DNA from: an uncultured Pseudodesulfovibrio sp.
GTDB lineage: Bacteria; Desulfobacterota; Desulfovibrionia; Desulfovibrionales; Desulfovibrionaceae
Direction of reading: 5' to 3'
Length of the DNA stretch: 64,000 nucleotides
Assembly: GCF_963677845.1 (NCBI RefSeq)
Contig: NZ_OY782498.1
Coordinates: 1,681,518-1,745,517 of the forward strand
Positions 16,681-24,421 of this stretch are shown here, piece by piece (within the stretch, counting starts at the first letter, position 1; every line of letters starts with the position of its first letter). The position numbers and the translations under genes were made by a program. A model generated the notes under the pieces. It did not search any database, was not told the DNA's origin, and saw only the letters and a list, made by a program, of their open reading frames with translations.

Positions 16681-17658
16681 ATGAGCAAAATTATTACCAT
16701 CGTTCAAGAACTCATTCGTGACGCTGTTTCCGCCTGTTATGAACTGTTCAAAGTTATGATTCCGGTCATTATCATCGTTAAACTATTACAGGAATTCGAC
16801 CTGATTCAATACGTTGCTTTACCGCTCAAACCTATCATGGGGCTTCTTGGCCTTCCGGCAGAACTTGGACTTGCGTGGGCAACAGCCATGGTCAACTCCA
16901 TGTATGCAGGCCTGATAGTCTTTCTTTCGCTGGCTCGAGACATGACTCTCAACACAGAACAAGTCACCATTTTTGCCGTATTACTCCTTATAGGTCACGG
17001 CTTTCTCGTTGAAGGGGCTATTGCCCAACGATCCGGCGCAAAATTCGTTTTCCAAATTCTATCCAGGCTATTCGGAGCATTTGCACTCGGCCTTATACTA
17101 CACTGGACATACACTTCCAGCGGCACCCTACAGGAACCAGCCGTCATTCTCTTTCAAGGGGCCGGCCCCGTTGATCCCACACTGCTCCAATGGGCTTGGG
17201 GCGAAACCAAAAACCTATTCTCGATCTTCGGCATCGTCCTCGGACTCATGATCATGATGCGCATTTTGTCGGCCATCCGCGCTGTTGACTTGATGAATGC
17301 CCTTTTACGCCCGATCCTCAAGCTCATCGGCATCGGTCCAAAAGCATCCACCATTACCATAATTGGATTCACTCTTGGTCTGGCATATGGCGGAGGATTA
17401 ATCATCAACGAAGCTCAATCTGGACGGATTGACCGCAAGGACGTCTTCTATTCCCTAACGCTCATGGGATTGTGCCACTCCATGATTGAGGATACCCTGC
17501 TCATGTTGCTTATCGGCGGCCACCTCAGTGGCATATTCTGGGGACGCATGCTCTTTGGCCTCATCGCCATGGCCATTCTAGTCCAAATAACACGCCGACT
17601 TCCACTATCTTTCTGTGACAAGTATCTCTGGGGAAAACCCAGACAAACCATTCAATAA
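16681..17658 (+). CDS. Nucleoside recognition (Gate) domain membrane protein
   Basis: 325 residues, almost entirely membrane-spanning, with two copies of a Gate-type segment. The first is around IPVIIIVKLLQEFDLIQYV and MVNSMYAGLIVFLSL. The second is near ALLRPILKLIGI and LTLMGLCHSMIEDTLLMLL. The nucleoside recognition/Gate domain also forms part of FeoB and of spore maturation proteins SpmA and SpmB. The position directly after feoB hints at a link to metal transport, but a terminator separates them. The start ATG has AAAGGAGC upstream. The substrate is unknown. Confidence 0.72.
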   Translation: MSKIITIVQELIRDAVSACYELFKVMIPVIIIVKLLQEFDLIQYVALPLKPIMGLLGLPAELGLAWATAMVNSMYAGLIVFLSLARDMTLNTEQVTIFAVLLLIGHGFLVEGAIAQRSGAKFVFQILSRLFGAFALGLILHWTYTSSGTLQEPAVILFQGAGPVDPTLLQWAWGETKNLFSIFGIVLGLMIMMRILSAIRAVDLMNALLRPILKLIGIGPKASTITIIGFTLGLAYGGGLIINEAQSGRIDRKDVFYSLTLMGLCHSMIEDTLLMLLIGGHLSGIFWGRMLFGLIAMAILVQITRRLPLSFCDKYLWGKPRQTIQ

Positions 17659-17669
17659 AGGAGAAAATC

Positions 17670-18053
17670 ATGTCCGACATCAAACTGATCCACACTGACA
17701 CTGCTCCGGCCGCTGTCGGTCCTTACTCTCAGGCAACAACGGCCAACGGTATGTTGTTCGTCTCCGGCCAGCTCGGCATCATTCCCGGAGAAGGCAAACT
17801 CGCGGAAGGATTCGAAGCTCAAACCAAACAGGCTCTCGAAAACATGAAAGCCATTTTGGAAGAAGCCGGTTCCTCCTTGGAAAAAGTTGTGGCCGTTGAT
17901 GTATTCGTCATGGATATGGGCAAATTTGCTGATTTGAATGCCATTTATTCCGAATACTTCACTGAGCACAAACCAGCCCGGGCAGCCATTCAGGTTGCTG
18001 GCCTGCCATTAGGTGGCATGGTTGAGCTTAAATGCATCGCTCTTGTGGATTAA
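17670..18053 (+). CDS. ridA: RidA family reactive intermediate/imine deaminase
   Basis: 127 residues with the full YjgF/YER057c/UK114 pattern: GPYSQATTANGMLFVSGQLG (residues 17-36), the middle ENMKAILEEAGSS, and KPARAAIQVAGLPLGG with the substrate-carboxylate arginine near residue 105. RidA hydrolyses 2-aminoacrylate and other enamine/imine intermediates released by PLP enzymes, acting as a cytoplasmic trimer. The start follows AAAGGAG, twelve bases after the previous stop, so it is probably co-transcribed with the Gate-domain gene. Confidence 0.92.
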   Translation: MSDIKLIHTDTAPAAVGPYSQATTANGMLFVSGQLGIIPGEGKLAEGFEAQTKQALENMKAILEEAGSSLEKVVAVDVFVMDMGKFADLNAIYSEYFTEHKPARAAIQVAGLPLGGMVELKCIALVD

Positions 18054-18091
18054 ACGACCGGGCAAGAGCCATCCTGTTGCAGAAACTCTAC

Positions 18092-18119
18092 TTGACAGGG
18101 CACAAACGAAACGGATAAT
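18092..18119 (+). promoter_or_regulatory. Predicted sigma-70 promoter of the aromatic leader
   Basis: TTGACA at 18092-18097, a 16-base spacer, and GATAAT at 18114-18119 (five of six -10 bases). Transcription would start about 18125-18127, right at the leader peptide ATG, so the leader mRNA may be almost leaderless. Confidence 0.6.
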
Positions 18120-18127
18120 CAAATAAT

Positions 18128-18205
18128 ATGCACAACATCACCACACGTTTCTTTTTCTTTTTTAGCTTTTATTTCAAGAACGCCTGCGGTCTTGGTGTGC
18201 ACTAG
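18128..18205 (+). CDS. Phe-rich leader peptide (attenuator leader)
   Basis: A 25-codon reading frame starting at ATG 18128 and ending in TAG 18203-18205. Its product begins MHNITTRFFFFFSFYFK: seven Phe codons within ten positions (18149-18175), plus a Tyr. This is the pattern of PheL and PheM leader peptides, where scarcity of charged tRNA-Phe stalls the ribosome. It is followed by a mutually exclusive antiterminator/terminator pair and then by the first enzyme of aromatic amino acid synthesis. No good Shine-Dalgarno sequence is seen, because the promoter -10 ends only nine bases before the ATG. Chance occurrence of such a Phe run directly ahead of a terminator and an aromatic gene is unlikely. 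Confidence 0.82.
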   Translation: MHNITTRFFFFFSFYFKNACGLGVH

Positions 18206-18264
18206 TATTTAAGTCTAAAAAACACTCAAGAGGCCGCGGCAAAAACCGCGGCCTCTTTTTTTTG
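18182..18264 (+). promoter_or_regulatory. Transcription attenuator: antiterminator and rho-independent terminator
   Basis: Terminator: AAGAGGCCGCGG (18228-18239) pairs perfectly with CCGCGGCCTCTT, followed by eight T residues, ending near 18264. Competing segment: GCC-T-GCGG-TCTT (18182-18193), inside the leader frame just after the Phe codons, can pair with AAGA-GG-CCGC-GGC (18228-18240) with two small bulges, which would prevent the terminator. A ribosome stalled on Phe codons leaves this segment free. A ribosome reaching the stop at 18203 covers it, and the terminator forms. Confidence 0.8.
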
Positions 18265-18305
18265 AAAGAAGTCGCACCGCCGGTCAAAAAAACAAGGAGA
18301 GTCCA

Positions 18306-19097
18306 ATGCATCTCGGAAAAGCCATTCGCATGGAACGCATCATGAATCGTAACAACGGTCGCACCATCGTTGTCCCTCTGGACCACGGCGTAACTGTCGG
18401 ACCCATTTATGGGCTGGTTGACCTGCGGGAAACCGTGAATCAAGTAGCCGAAGGCGGTGCCAACGCCATGCTCATGCACAAGGGAATTCCCAGATGTTCC
18501 CACCGTGCCGGCGGCAAAGACATCGGCCTGATCATCCACCTGTCAGCGTCAACATCGCTGTCTCCACACCCCAATGCCAAAACTTTGGTGGGTACGGTTT
18601 CAGACGCCCTCAAACTTGGTGCAGACGCCATATCCGTTCACGTAAATCTGGGAGATGAAACCGAATCGCACATGCTGTCAGACCTTGGCGCCCTCTGCTC
18701 CGAAGCCAATGAATGGGGGATGCCTGTCCTTGCCATGATGTATGCACGCGGTCCTAAAATAGAAAACGAATATGATCCGCAAGTCGTGGCCCATTGCGCC
18801 AGAGTTGGCGTCGAGTTAGGTGCAGACATCGTCAAGGTGAACTACACTGGCGACACCGAATCCTTCAAAACAGTCGTTGAGGGATGCTGTGTCCCTGTGG
18901 TCATTGCAGGTGGGCCCAAGCTGGAAAGTGACCGGGATCTCGTGCAGATGGTCTATGATTCCATTCAAGCCGGTGGTTCAGGGCTGTCTGTAGGCAGAAA
19001 TATCTTCCAGCACAAAAACCCGGCAAAAATCGTAGCCGCATTGAATAAAATAGTTCATGAAAATTGGGATGTGGATGCAGCTATGAAACTGCTGTAG
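18306..19097 (+). CDS. 2-amino-3,7-dideoxy-D-threo-hept-6-ulosonate synthase (DhnA-family aldolase)
   Basis: A 263-residue class I DhnA/FbaB-type aldolase. [11 protein letters not shown] (residues about 23-33) and the Schiff-base lysine region [11 protein letters not shown] (near residue 178) are present, with GGPK and SVGRNIFQ at the phosphate-binding end. In archaea and in Desulfovibrio this family makes the first intermediate of the alternative 3-dehydroquinate route to aromatic amino acids, replacing DAHP synthase. The start ATG has AAGGAG upstream. The Phe-rich attenuator directly in front supports the aromatic role over a glycolytic fructose-bisphosphate aldolase. The partner dehydroquinate synthase II is not in the window. 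A terminator follows. Confidence 0.85.
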   Translation: MHLGKAIRMERIMNRNNGRTIVVPLDHGVTVGPIYGLVDLRETVNQVAEGGANAMLMHKGIPRCSHRAGGKDIGLIIHLSASTSLSPHPNAKTLVGTVSDALKLGADAISVHVNLGDETESHMLSDLGALCSEANEWGMPVLAMMYARGPKIENEYDPQVVAHCARVGVELGADIVKVNYTGDTESFKTVVEGCCVPVVIAGGPKLESDRDLVQMVYDSIQAGGSGLSVGRNIFQHKNPAKIVAALNKIVHENWDVDAAMKLL

Positions 19098-19114
19098 ATA
19101 AAAAGAATCTCGGT

Positions 19115-19142
19115 CGTGGGCGGGCAATCAAGCCCGTCCACG
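19115..19142. terminator. Bidirectional terminator hairpin
   Basis: CGTGGGCGGGC pairs with GCCCGTCCACG (one G-T pair) around AATCAA, between the convergent aldolase and HPt genes. U-tracts are weak on both sides. Confidence 0.55.
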
Positions 19143-19149
19143 AGGGGAA

Positions 19150-19458
19150 TCACTTTCCAAATTCAACTTGTACACATTGAAGATATTGAAAAAGTAAGCC
19201 TATCTGCTCGCGCCCCTTCTCAAAATCACACGCCTTGGCTGCAAGTTCGATGGCACGGGCTATCTCGCCCATACCTTTGAAGCCATAGCCACACCCCGTC
19301 CCTCTGGTAGTGTGTCCCAATCGATTGAGTGTTTCGAAATCTCTCTCTTTCAAGGCAACCTGCATTTTCTCCAAATCTTCCATTGATACTTCAAAAAATC
19401 GAGGCAACAATTCTTTGAGATCAGGATCAATGAGTTCGATAATAGGAGAATCAGACAT
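19150..19458 (-). CDS. HPt (histidine phosphotransfer) domain protein
   Basis: A 102-residue single-domain phosphotransfer protein. The phospho-accepting histidine is H49 in NRLGHTTRGTGCGYGF, followed by the usual helix MGEIARAIELAAKA. It probably relays phosphate from a hybrid histidine kinase to a response regulator in the cytoplasm. No kinase or receiver is adjacent, so the partners are encoded elsewhere. It is divergent from the lytic transglycosylase gene downstream. Confidence 0.85.
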   Translation of the reverse strand: MSDSPIIELIDPDLKELLPRFFEVSMEDLEKMQVALKERDFETLNRLGHTTRGTGCGYGFKGMGEIARAIELAAKACDFEKGREQIGLLFQYLQCVQVEFGK

Positions 19459-19581
19459 AATGGGATACTCATTGTGCAGGGAGGTGCACGGGCTTGAACA
19501 TGTTACGGAAGGCCTCTAATGTGGTGCGGGAGCATTAACAGCAAAATCAACCATGTCAAACACAATAATCTTTACAACGAT

Positions 19582-20739
19582 ATGACACGACCTTTTATTT
19601 TCTTACTCTGCCTAGTCATCACAACTGGATGTTCACGATATGATGCCATGCGTATTGCCCGTGCTGCCGCCACAGGCAACCCTGCTACTGCAGCCGAAAG
19701 CTTGGCTCGAGACAAAGCAATGAGCTATGCCACAAATCCGGCATCCATTGGTACTGATATTAAACAATTTCAAAAAGCCGTCGATGATTTTATTCATGCG
19801 GTTGCTTCAATCTGGGGGCAAGATGACATCCGAACGCCCCAACCCAAAAAATACGTTAAATACACTCAAAATTACCTATCACGCGCCAGCGTTGATTTTG
19901 ACTCCGGCATAATCACTGTAGAAACAGTAGACACAGACGCACCACAGAAGAGTCTACATAACGCCATTGTCACCACGCTGCTCACTCCCAACGACCCGCG
20001 GGCCGTGGATTTATATTCAGCCAAGACAGTTAAACTAGGCGAGACTCCATTTCTGCTAGGAGAAGTCAAAGATAATGAGTCAAAAAACATACGATGGGAA
20101 TGGCGTGCCAGTCGTTATGCTGATGTGCTCATGGGAACACGTCTCAAAACACGAACCACACATGGTAAAACGATTAACTACGTAACCATTCCGATGGTTA
20201 AAGATCATTTAAATATTCGAGCCAGCAAGTATAAAAGGCAAGTTGTCTCTGCCGCTAAACAATTCAACGTAAGCCAAAATCTTATTTACGCAATCATGAA
20301 AGTGGAATCCGATTTCAATCCATTTGCGATCAGTTCGGCCATGGCCGTTGGGTTGATGCAGGTGGTACCCAAAACAGCCGGAAGTGATGTATACCGCTAT
20401 CTCAACGGCAAGAAAGGACAGCCGTCCAAACAGGACTTATTGAACGCCTCTACCAACATCATCTATGGTTCAGCCTATCTACACCTGCTGGGAACCCGCT
20501 TTCTTAAAGGAATAACAAATCCAACCTCGAGAGAATACTGTGTGATCGCCGGATACAATGGAGGTGCGGGGACAGTGCTCAGAACCTTTGACAAAGACAA
20601 GAAAAACGCGGCACAAACCATTAACAGGTTGTCACCCGGCGAAGTATACACCACACTTCGCACAGATACGCCCTATGCGGAAACACGCCGTTATCTTGGC
20701 AAGGTACTTGAAGCCAAGAAACAATTCGTTAACTTTTAG
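19582..20739 (+). CDS. Membrane-bound lytic murein transglycosylase, MltC-like lipoprotein
   Basis: 385 residues from ATG 19582. The N-terminus MTRPFIFLLCLVITTGC is a lipoprotein signal with lipobox ITTGC, which is why I reject the 21-codon upstream extension. Residues about 40-190 resemble the MltC N-terminal DUF3393 domain. Residues about 215-380 are the SLT (lysozyme-like) domain with catalytic E242 in IMKVESDFNP, GLMQVVPKTAG, NIIYGSAYL and IAGYNGG. It cleaves the MurNAc-GlcNAc bond of peptidoglycan, forming the 1,6-anhydro product, from the outer-membrane side. The Shine-Dalgarno sequence is poor. Confidence 0.88.
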   Translation: MTRPFIFLLCLVITTGCSRYDAMRIARAAATGNPATAAESLARDKAMSYATNPASIGTDIKQFQKAVDDFIHAVASIWGQDDIRTPQPKKYVKYTQNYLSRASVDFDSGIITVETVDTDAPQKSLHNAIVTTLLTPNDPRAVDLYSAKTVKLGETPFLLGEVKDNESKNIRWEWRASRYADVLMGTRLKTRTTHGKTINYVTIPMVKDHLNIRASKYKRQVVSAAKQFNVSQNLIYAIMKVESDFNPFAISSAMAVGLMQVVPKTAGSDVYRYLNGKKGQPSKQDLLNASTNIIYGSAYLHLLGTRFLKGITNPTSREYCVIAGYNGGAGTVLRTFDKDKKNAAQTINRLSPGEVYTTLRTDTPYAETRRYLGKVLEAKKQFVNF

Positions 20740-20751
20740 TCACTACACGCA

Positions 20752-21678
20752 ATGAACATACAGGAAACAGCTCTCACCCTGACCCGCCAATTGACCGAAA
20801 TAGGCCAACAACTCTTCCCCGGCATGCCGGAAGGAGTAATACGAAATGCCGAAGCAATACTCTTGGGCATAATGGCCTTTATTTTACTACTGCTCGGTCT
20901 TTTACTTCTTCGTCGCCCGAAAAAAAAGAACACTTCTACCAAAACAAACATCCCAAAAAAACTCCAAGAAAAAGGTGCTGTCGTAGATATAATGGCCGGC
21001 CCAGAGGACGAAACGGTTACTCTGAGATGTGTTTTTACTTCGATAAAATCCAACAAGATCACATGTGAAATAATCGAACGACTTGAGCCGCTCAAAACAG
21101 GAAAAAACCGGCAATTAATGTGTGTATTCGCACCCACTAAATATCAGGATAGCAAAGTCAATTCATTTGCTTCTACTCTGCTGAAACTCGGGCATTCCAA
21201 TCGGACGGCAAACCTTATGGTGTTATCGGCCCCAACAGAATACACCTTGATCCCGCGCCGCAAGCACGCACGGAAAAAAGTGGCTGACCAACAATTCATC
21301 CGTGTCAAACTCTGGTTGGAAGACCACATATTTTCCGACACCTCCTATCAAGACGCCACTCCCCATATTGGTGTGAACTCTTTTTCGTCCGACAGCCCGG
21401 AACAAAGTTCAAATGGTGTGGTCAACATCTCAAACGGCGGGATAGGTCTCAGCATTCTAGACAGTCTCGTACCGGAAACCTGTGGCCCGGACTCTCCGGT
21501 GGTCATCAACCTGTTCATGTTCAATTTCAGGGAAAAGGCTTTCAAACCCTATTGGTACGCCGGAGCTATCCGCTCATTGGAAGAAAGCCGTCCCGGATTC
21601 ATCCGAATGGGTATTGAATTTACATCAACAGCCACCCCGGATTCATCCACAGGTCGTCTCAACTGGTCTGATCGATGA
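20752..21678 (+). CDS. Membrane-anchored PilZ-domain protein (predicted c-di-GMP binding)
   Basis: 308 residues. One membrane helix (about residues 34-56, ILLGIMAFILLLLGLLLL) is followed by RRPKKKN. The C-terminal part contains RRKHARK near residue 167, fitting the RxxxR element, and VVNISNGGIGLSI near residue 226, fitting the (D/N)xSxxGG element. Together these bind c-di-GMP in PilZ domains. A YcgR-like N-terminal beta segment may lie between (residues 75-160). It starts 12 bases after the transglycosylase stop and may share its transcript. Targets such as motility or exopolysaccharide are unknown. Confidence 0.75.
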   Translation: MNIQETALTLTRQLTEIGQQLFPGMPEGVIRNAEAILLGIMAFILLLLGLLLLRRPKKKNTSTKTNIPKKLQEKGAVVDIMAGPEDETVTLRCVFTSIKSNKITCEIIERLEPLKTGKNRQLMCVFAPTKYQDSKVNSFASTLLKLGHSNRTANLMVLSAPTEYTLIPRRKHARKKVADQQFIRVKLWLEDHIFSDTSYQDATPHIGVNSFSSDSPEQSSNGVVNISNGGIGLSILDSLVPETCGPDSPVVINLFMFNFREKAFKPYWYAGAIRSLEESRPGFIRMGIEFTSTATPDSSTGRLNWSDR

Positions 21679-21697
21679 CTGCATTTTCATAGCCTCA

Positions 21698-21735
21698 AAA
21701 AAAAGCCCCGACCACAAGGTCGGGGCTTTTTTTAA
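21698..21735. terminator. Strong bidirectional terminator
   Basis: AAAAAAGCCCCGACC pairs with GGTCGGGGCTTTTTTT around ACAA. It serves the PilZ gene on the plus strand and the convergent 118-residue gene on the minus strand. Confidence 0.9.
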
Positions 21736-21753
21736 TCATTACCCTTTGAGGCA

Positions 21754-22110
21754 CTAACTTTTCTTATTCAGAAAACGCTCTTTAGCCAATCTTGGCATGT
21801 TGCCGGAACCGTAACTATATCCGGCAATTCGACGATTCTGCCGTTTCATACTGGTCAAATCCTGTTTCATGGACCGATGAAGCTTTCTGGCCTCATCCGT
21901 AATATCGTCATGAAGCGATTTCATCTCGACCAACTTGTCCGCCAAAATTTCAAGATTGTCGCGAGACAAATCTCCAATGGCTTCATCCAAAATCCGCTCC
22001 CTGTCGTAGGCAAGCTTTTCTGCGCCGAAGACATCGCCTTCAGTCAAGCATCCGAGTTCTCGACGTCCAATGGACAAAGCCTCGTCCAGCATTTGGCTGC
22101 GAGCAGTCAT
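21754..22110 (-). CDS. Small helical protein, possibly FliT/FlgN-like
   Basis: 118 residues from ATG 22110 (GAGG upstream), almost all predicted helix with heptad-like spacing (LDEALSIGRRELGCL, LEILADKLVEMKSLHDDITDEARKL) and a basic C-terminal tail rich in Arg, Ser and Gly. Size and pattern resemble flagellar export chaperones of the FliT/FlgN type, but identity is not clear. An upstream in-frame start would overlap the preceding gene. The two genes are three bases apart and surely co-transcribed. Confidence 0.55.
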   Translation of the reverse strand: MTARSQMLDEALSIGRRELGCLTEGDVFGAEKLAYDRERILDEAIGDLSRDNLEILADKLVEMKSLHDDITDEARKLHRSMKQDLTSMKRQNRRIAGYSYGSGNMPRLAKERFLNKKS

Positions 22111-22112
22111 GT

Positions 22113-22715
22113 TTACCTCGTTGTGATCCGAATGTCGTCGCGCAGGTTTTTGATGACTTTTTTCCATTTTTCCACCGCCGGGAGAAATTCGTATTCAAGC
22201 AAATCTGCCAAAAGAATCCAGTCTTCATTTTCCAAAACATCACCCATTTCAGTGAACATATTGTTCATTTCCTCTGCGCTTTGCAGATAATCCGGATGAT
22301 CCTTGAGGGAATACTCATCACGCAACACGCCAACCATGTTTAGGAAATTACGAATGACATCAATAAGATCCTGGTATGTTTCCAGGGCCTCGGCGTCATC
22401 AGCCTGACGGAAAAGTTCGGCAACCCGTTTGCCACCTTCTGCCATAATGTTGACGACCTTATACAGCTCCAGAGTAATCTCCACGGCCATCTCATTAGTC
22501 GCCATGGTCATGATTTCTACAGACTGAATTTCAGACATCTCAATATCTTCGGCCTGATGCGGATAAATTTCTGAAAAGGACTCCGAATTGACCTTTACAT
22601 CGGTCACAACACGGTCTTCAAGGTGACCGTCTTCAACCACCTTATTGAAAACCTGTTCCAGATTCTCGAAATTATTTGGACCGATGTCATACTGTTTGCC
22701 GTCAATAATGATCAT
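22113..22715 (-). CDS. Conserved hypothetical protein, acidic and helical
   Basis: 200 residues, strongly acidic. The first 60 residues look beta-rich (MIIIDGKQYDIGPNNFENLE, then VVTDVKVNSESFSEIYP). The remaining 140 are helical with repeated Leu/Val spacing. No signal peptide, membrane segment or catalytic motif is visible. The start has GGAGGAG nine bases upstream. It is the first of a two-gene unit with the small helical protein and follows a GT9 glycosyltransferase gene on the same strand. A structural or chaperone-like role is possible. No family is recognised. Confidence 0.6.
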   Translation of the reverse strand: MIIIDGKQYDIGPNNFENLEQVFNKVVEDGHLEDRVVTDVKVNSESFSEIYPHQAEDIEMSEIQSVEIMTMATNEMAVEITLELYKVVNIMAEGGKRVAELFRQADDAEALETYQDLIDVIRNFLNMVGVLRDEYSLKDHPDYLQSAEEMNNMFTEMGDVLENEDWILLADLLEYEFLPAVEKWKKVIKNLRDDIRITTR

Positions 22716-22795
22716 GATGATCTCCTCCTCGAAAGGGTATGATAAAATTTGCCGTTTACGTCGGCTCTCAAATGACTATTCAAAATCCATGCCGA

Positions 22796-24346
22796 CTAAA
22801 CAAATTCATCGCGCAAGGAAGTTAAAAGAACTCGGTAGCGCTCAGCTAAACCGAGAAGAGAAGCAAGATCTTCACCATATCTTTGCGTCTCAAAGAGCCA
22901 CAGTAATGCAATTATATTGAGATGTTGACAAGAAGAAAGAATGTTCTGCAACCGTTGCCACGAAGTCAAAAACTTGGTTTTGGCTGCAGGTCGGGGACTT
23001 TTCTGCAACAGCATTCCCTGTTGGGAAAGCAGGAAAAGCATGTCCACCGCACTCGTCAAAGTTTTGGATATATCTTCTCGCATTTCAGGACGTATTTTCC
23101 GAGCCAGTCCTCGTTTTCCCGCGAGCCCATGCCCATCCAGAAAACTCTTGAAATACACTCTCTGGACGGCAATCCATACAGCTCTATCCGTCGTATCATG
23201 CCCTGACAATGACTCAAGTTCCATAAACCCATCTGCCCCGGTGTGAGTACGCCACGCTCTCACTCCAGAAGCAACATCAACCTCATTGCCTGACAGCAAG
23301 GACTTGGCATACCCATACATGATTTTTGGTGTCACAACCTTACGACATATTTCATCATGCGAGCAATCCGTACCGAATTCACAAGGATGACATTCCATGT
23401 CCGGTTCCAGACAAATGTTACCGGCCCGATACGGCCCGGTGTCCCACGGTTGAGCAGTGGCCAAAAACACTGAACACAAAGACACTCCAAGCCCTGCAGC
23501 AAGATGCATGGTCCCGGTATCATTGGTCAGCAGCATTGAACAACGAGAAAGCACACCGGCCAACTCATTCAATGATGTTTGTCCCATACAGTTGATAGAT
23601 GGACACTTTGCCTGCTCGACAAACCGACTGCCCAAATCCACTTCATTATTGGAACCAAGGAGGACTGAGACCAAACTGTCCCGCTCCCAAAACATCTGAG
23701 CAGTTTCAACAAAATATTCTACGGGCCACCTACGACGATCTTCACTAGCTCCCATTTGCAGGGCTACAAATCCCTTGCAATCTTTTGACAATTTGCTCAA
23801 CAACCTATCAGCTGTCGCCAAAGCCTCTTCATCTGGGTGGGCTAATTCAAGAGAATTCCCTTCCCGGTCCAAACCTGCAGTACGCCGAAAAATATCGCAG
23901 ATATTAAACGGACTGGCTCCCCGATGTGCTCCGGCCATCTGCAAAAAAGCCGCCCAAGAAGTAGTATCTGCATTAAAACCAAACTCATCAACAGTGAACC
24001 CTACAGCCTCAGCACCTTGTCGTGTCAGGTCAAAAGTAAGTAAACGAGACGAGACTGACGGCGTTAAGTTAACAATACGATCAGGTTGAAAATTCTGAAA
24101 AATATTCTGCTTGAACTCCACGGCGTCCCTGACAGCCTGCCGCCAATCGTTATCCACTCCCGACAATAACCCCGCCCCCGGAAAAGCAAAAACGCTATCC
24201 ACACCATCAAGCAAGGTCGTCGCAGATACGAAATTCTCAAGACAGACCACACCCACCCGATAGCCACGACCCTTGAAGCCGGAAATAACGGGCTGTGTCT
24301 GAATAAGATCCCCGAAACGGGTCAAATTGATGATCAGAACATTCAC
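22796..24346 (-). CDS. Glycosyltransferase family 9 (heptosyltransferase-like) protein
   Basis: 516 residues. The first 370 match GT9 ADP-heptose transferases: NVLIINLTRFGDLIQTQP at the N-terminus, VALQMGASEDRRRWPVEYF near residue 193, LLTNDTGTMHLAAGLGV near 270, then a cysteine cluster CHPCEFGTDCSHDEIC. A C-terminal helical extension of about 140 residues is unusual for LPS heptosyltransferases. I choose GTG 24346, because AAGGA lies eight bases ahead, over an upstream TTG. The donor is not readable. With two possible flagella-related neighbours, a protein- or surface-glycan role is an alternative to LPS core synthesis. Confidence 0.78.
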   Translation of the reverse strand: MNVLIINLTRFGDLIQTQPVISGFKGRGYRVGVVCLENFVSATTLLDGVDSVFAFPGAGLLSGVDNDWRQAVRDAVEFKQNIFQNFQPDRIVNLTPSVSSRLLTFDLTRQGAEAVGFTVDEFGFNADTTSWAAFLQMAGAHRGASPFNICDIFRRTAGLDREGNSLELAHPDEEALATADRLLSKLSKDCKGFVALQMGASEDRRRWPVEYFVETAQMFWERDSLVSVLLGSNNEVDLGSRFVEQAKCPSINCMGQTSLNELAGVLSRCSMLLTNDTGTMHLAAGLGVSLCSVFLATAQPWDTGPYRAGNICLEPDMECHPCEFGTDCSHDEICRKVVTPKIMYGYAKSLLSGNEVDVASGVRAWRTHTGADGFMELESLSGHDTTDRAVWIAVQRVYFKSFLDGHGLAGKRGLARKIRPEMREDISKTLTSAVDMLFLLSQQGMLLQKSPRPAAKTKFLTSWQRLQNILSSCQHLNIIALLWLFETQRYGEDLASLLGLAERYRVLLTSLRDEFV

Positions 24347-24421
24347 GAACACTATCCTTATATACAAACGTCCGCCGGAATTTTGTCGGACTGACGATGA
24401 ACTGCAAGATTAAAGCCGAGA

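Noticed and set aside
18306..19097. Glycolytic class I fructose-bisphosphate aldolase.
   Set aside because: DhnA-family members of this type in Desulfovibrio-like organisms are aromatic-pathway synthases, and the Phe-rich attenuator in front fits that role.
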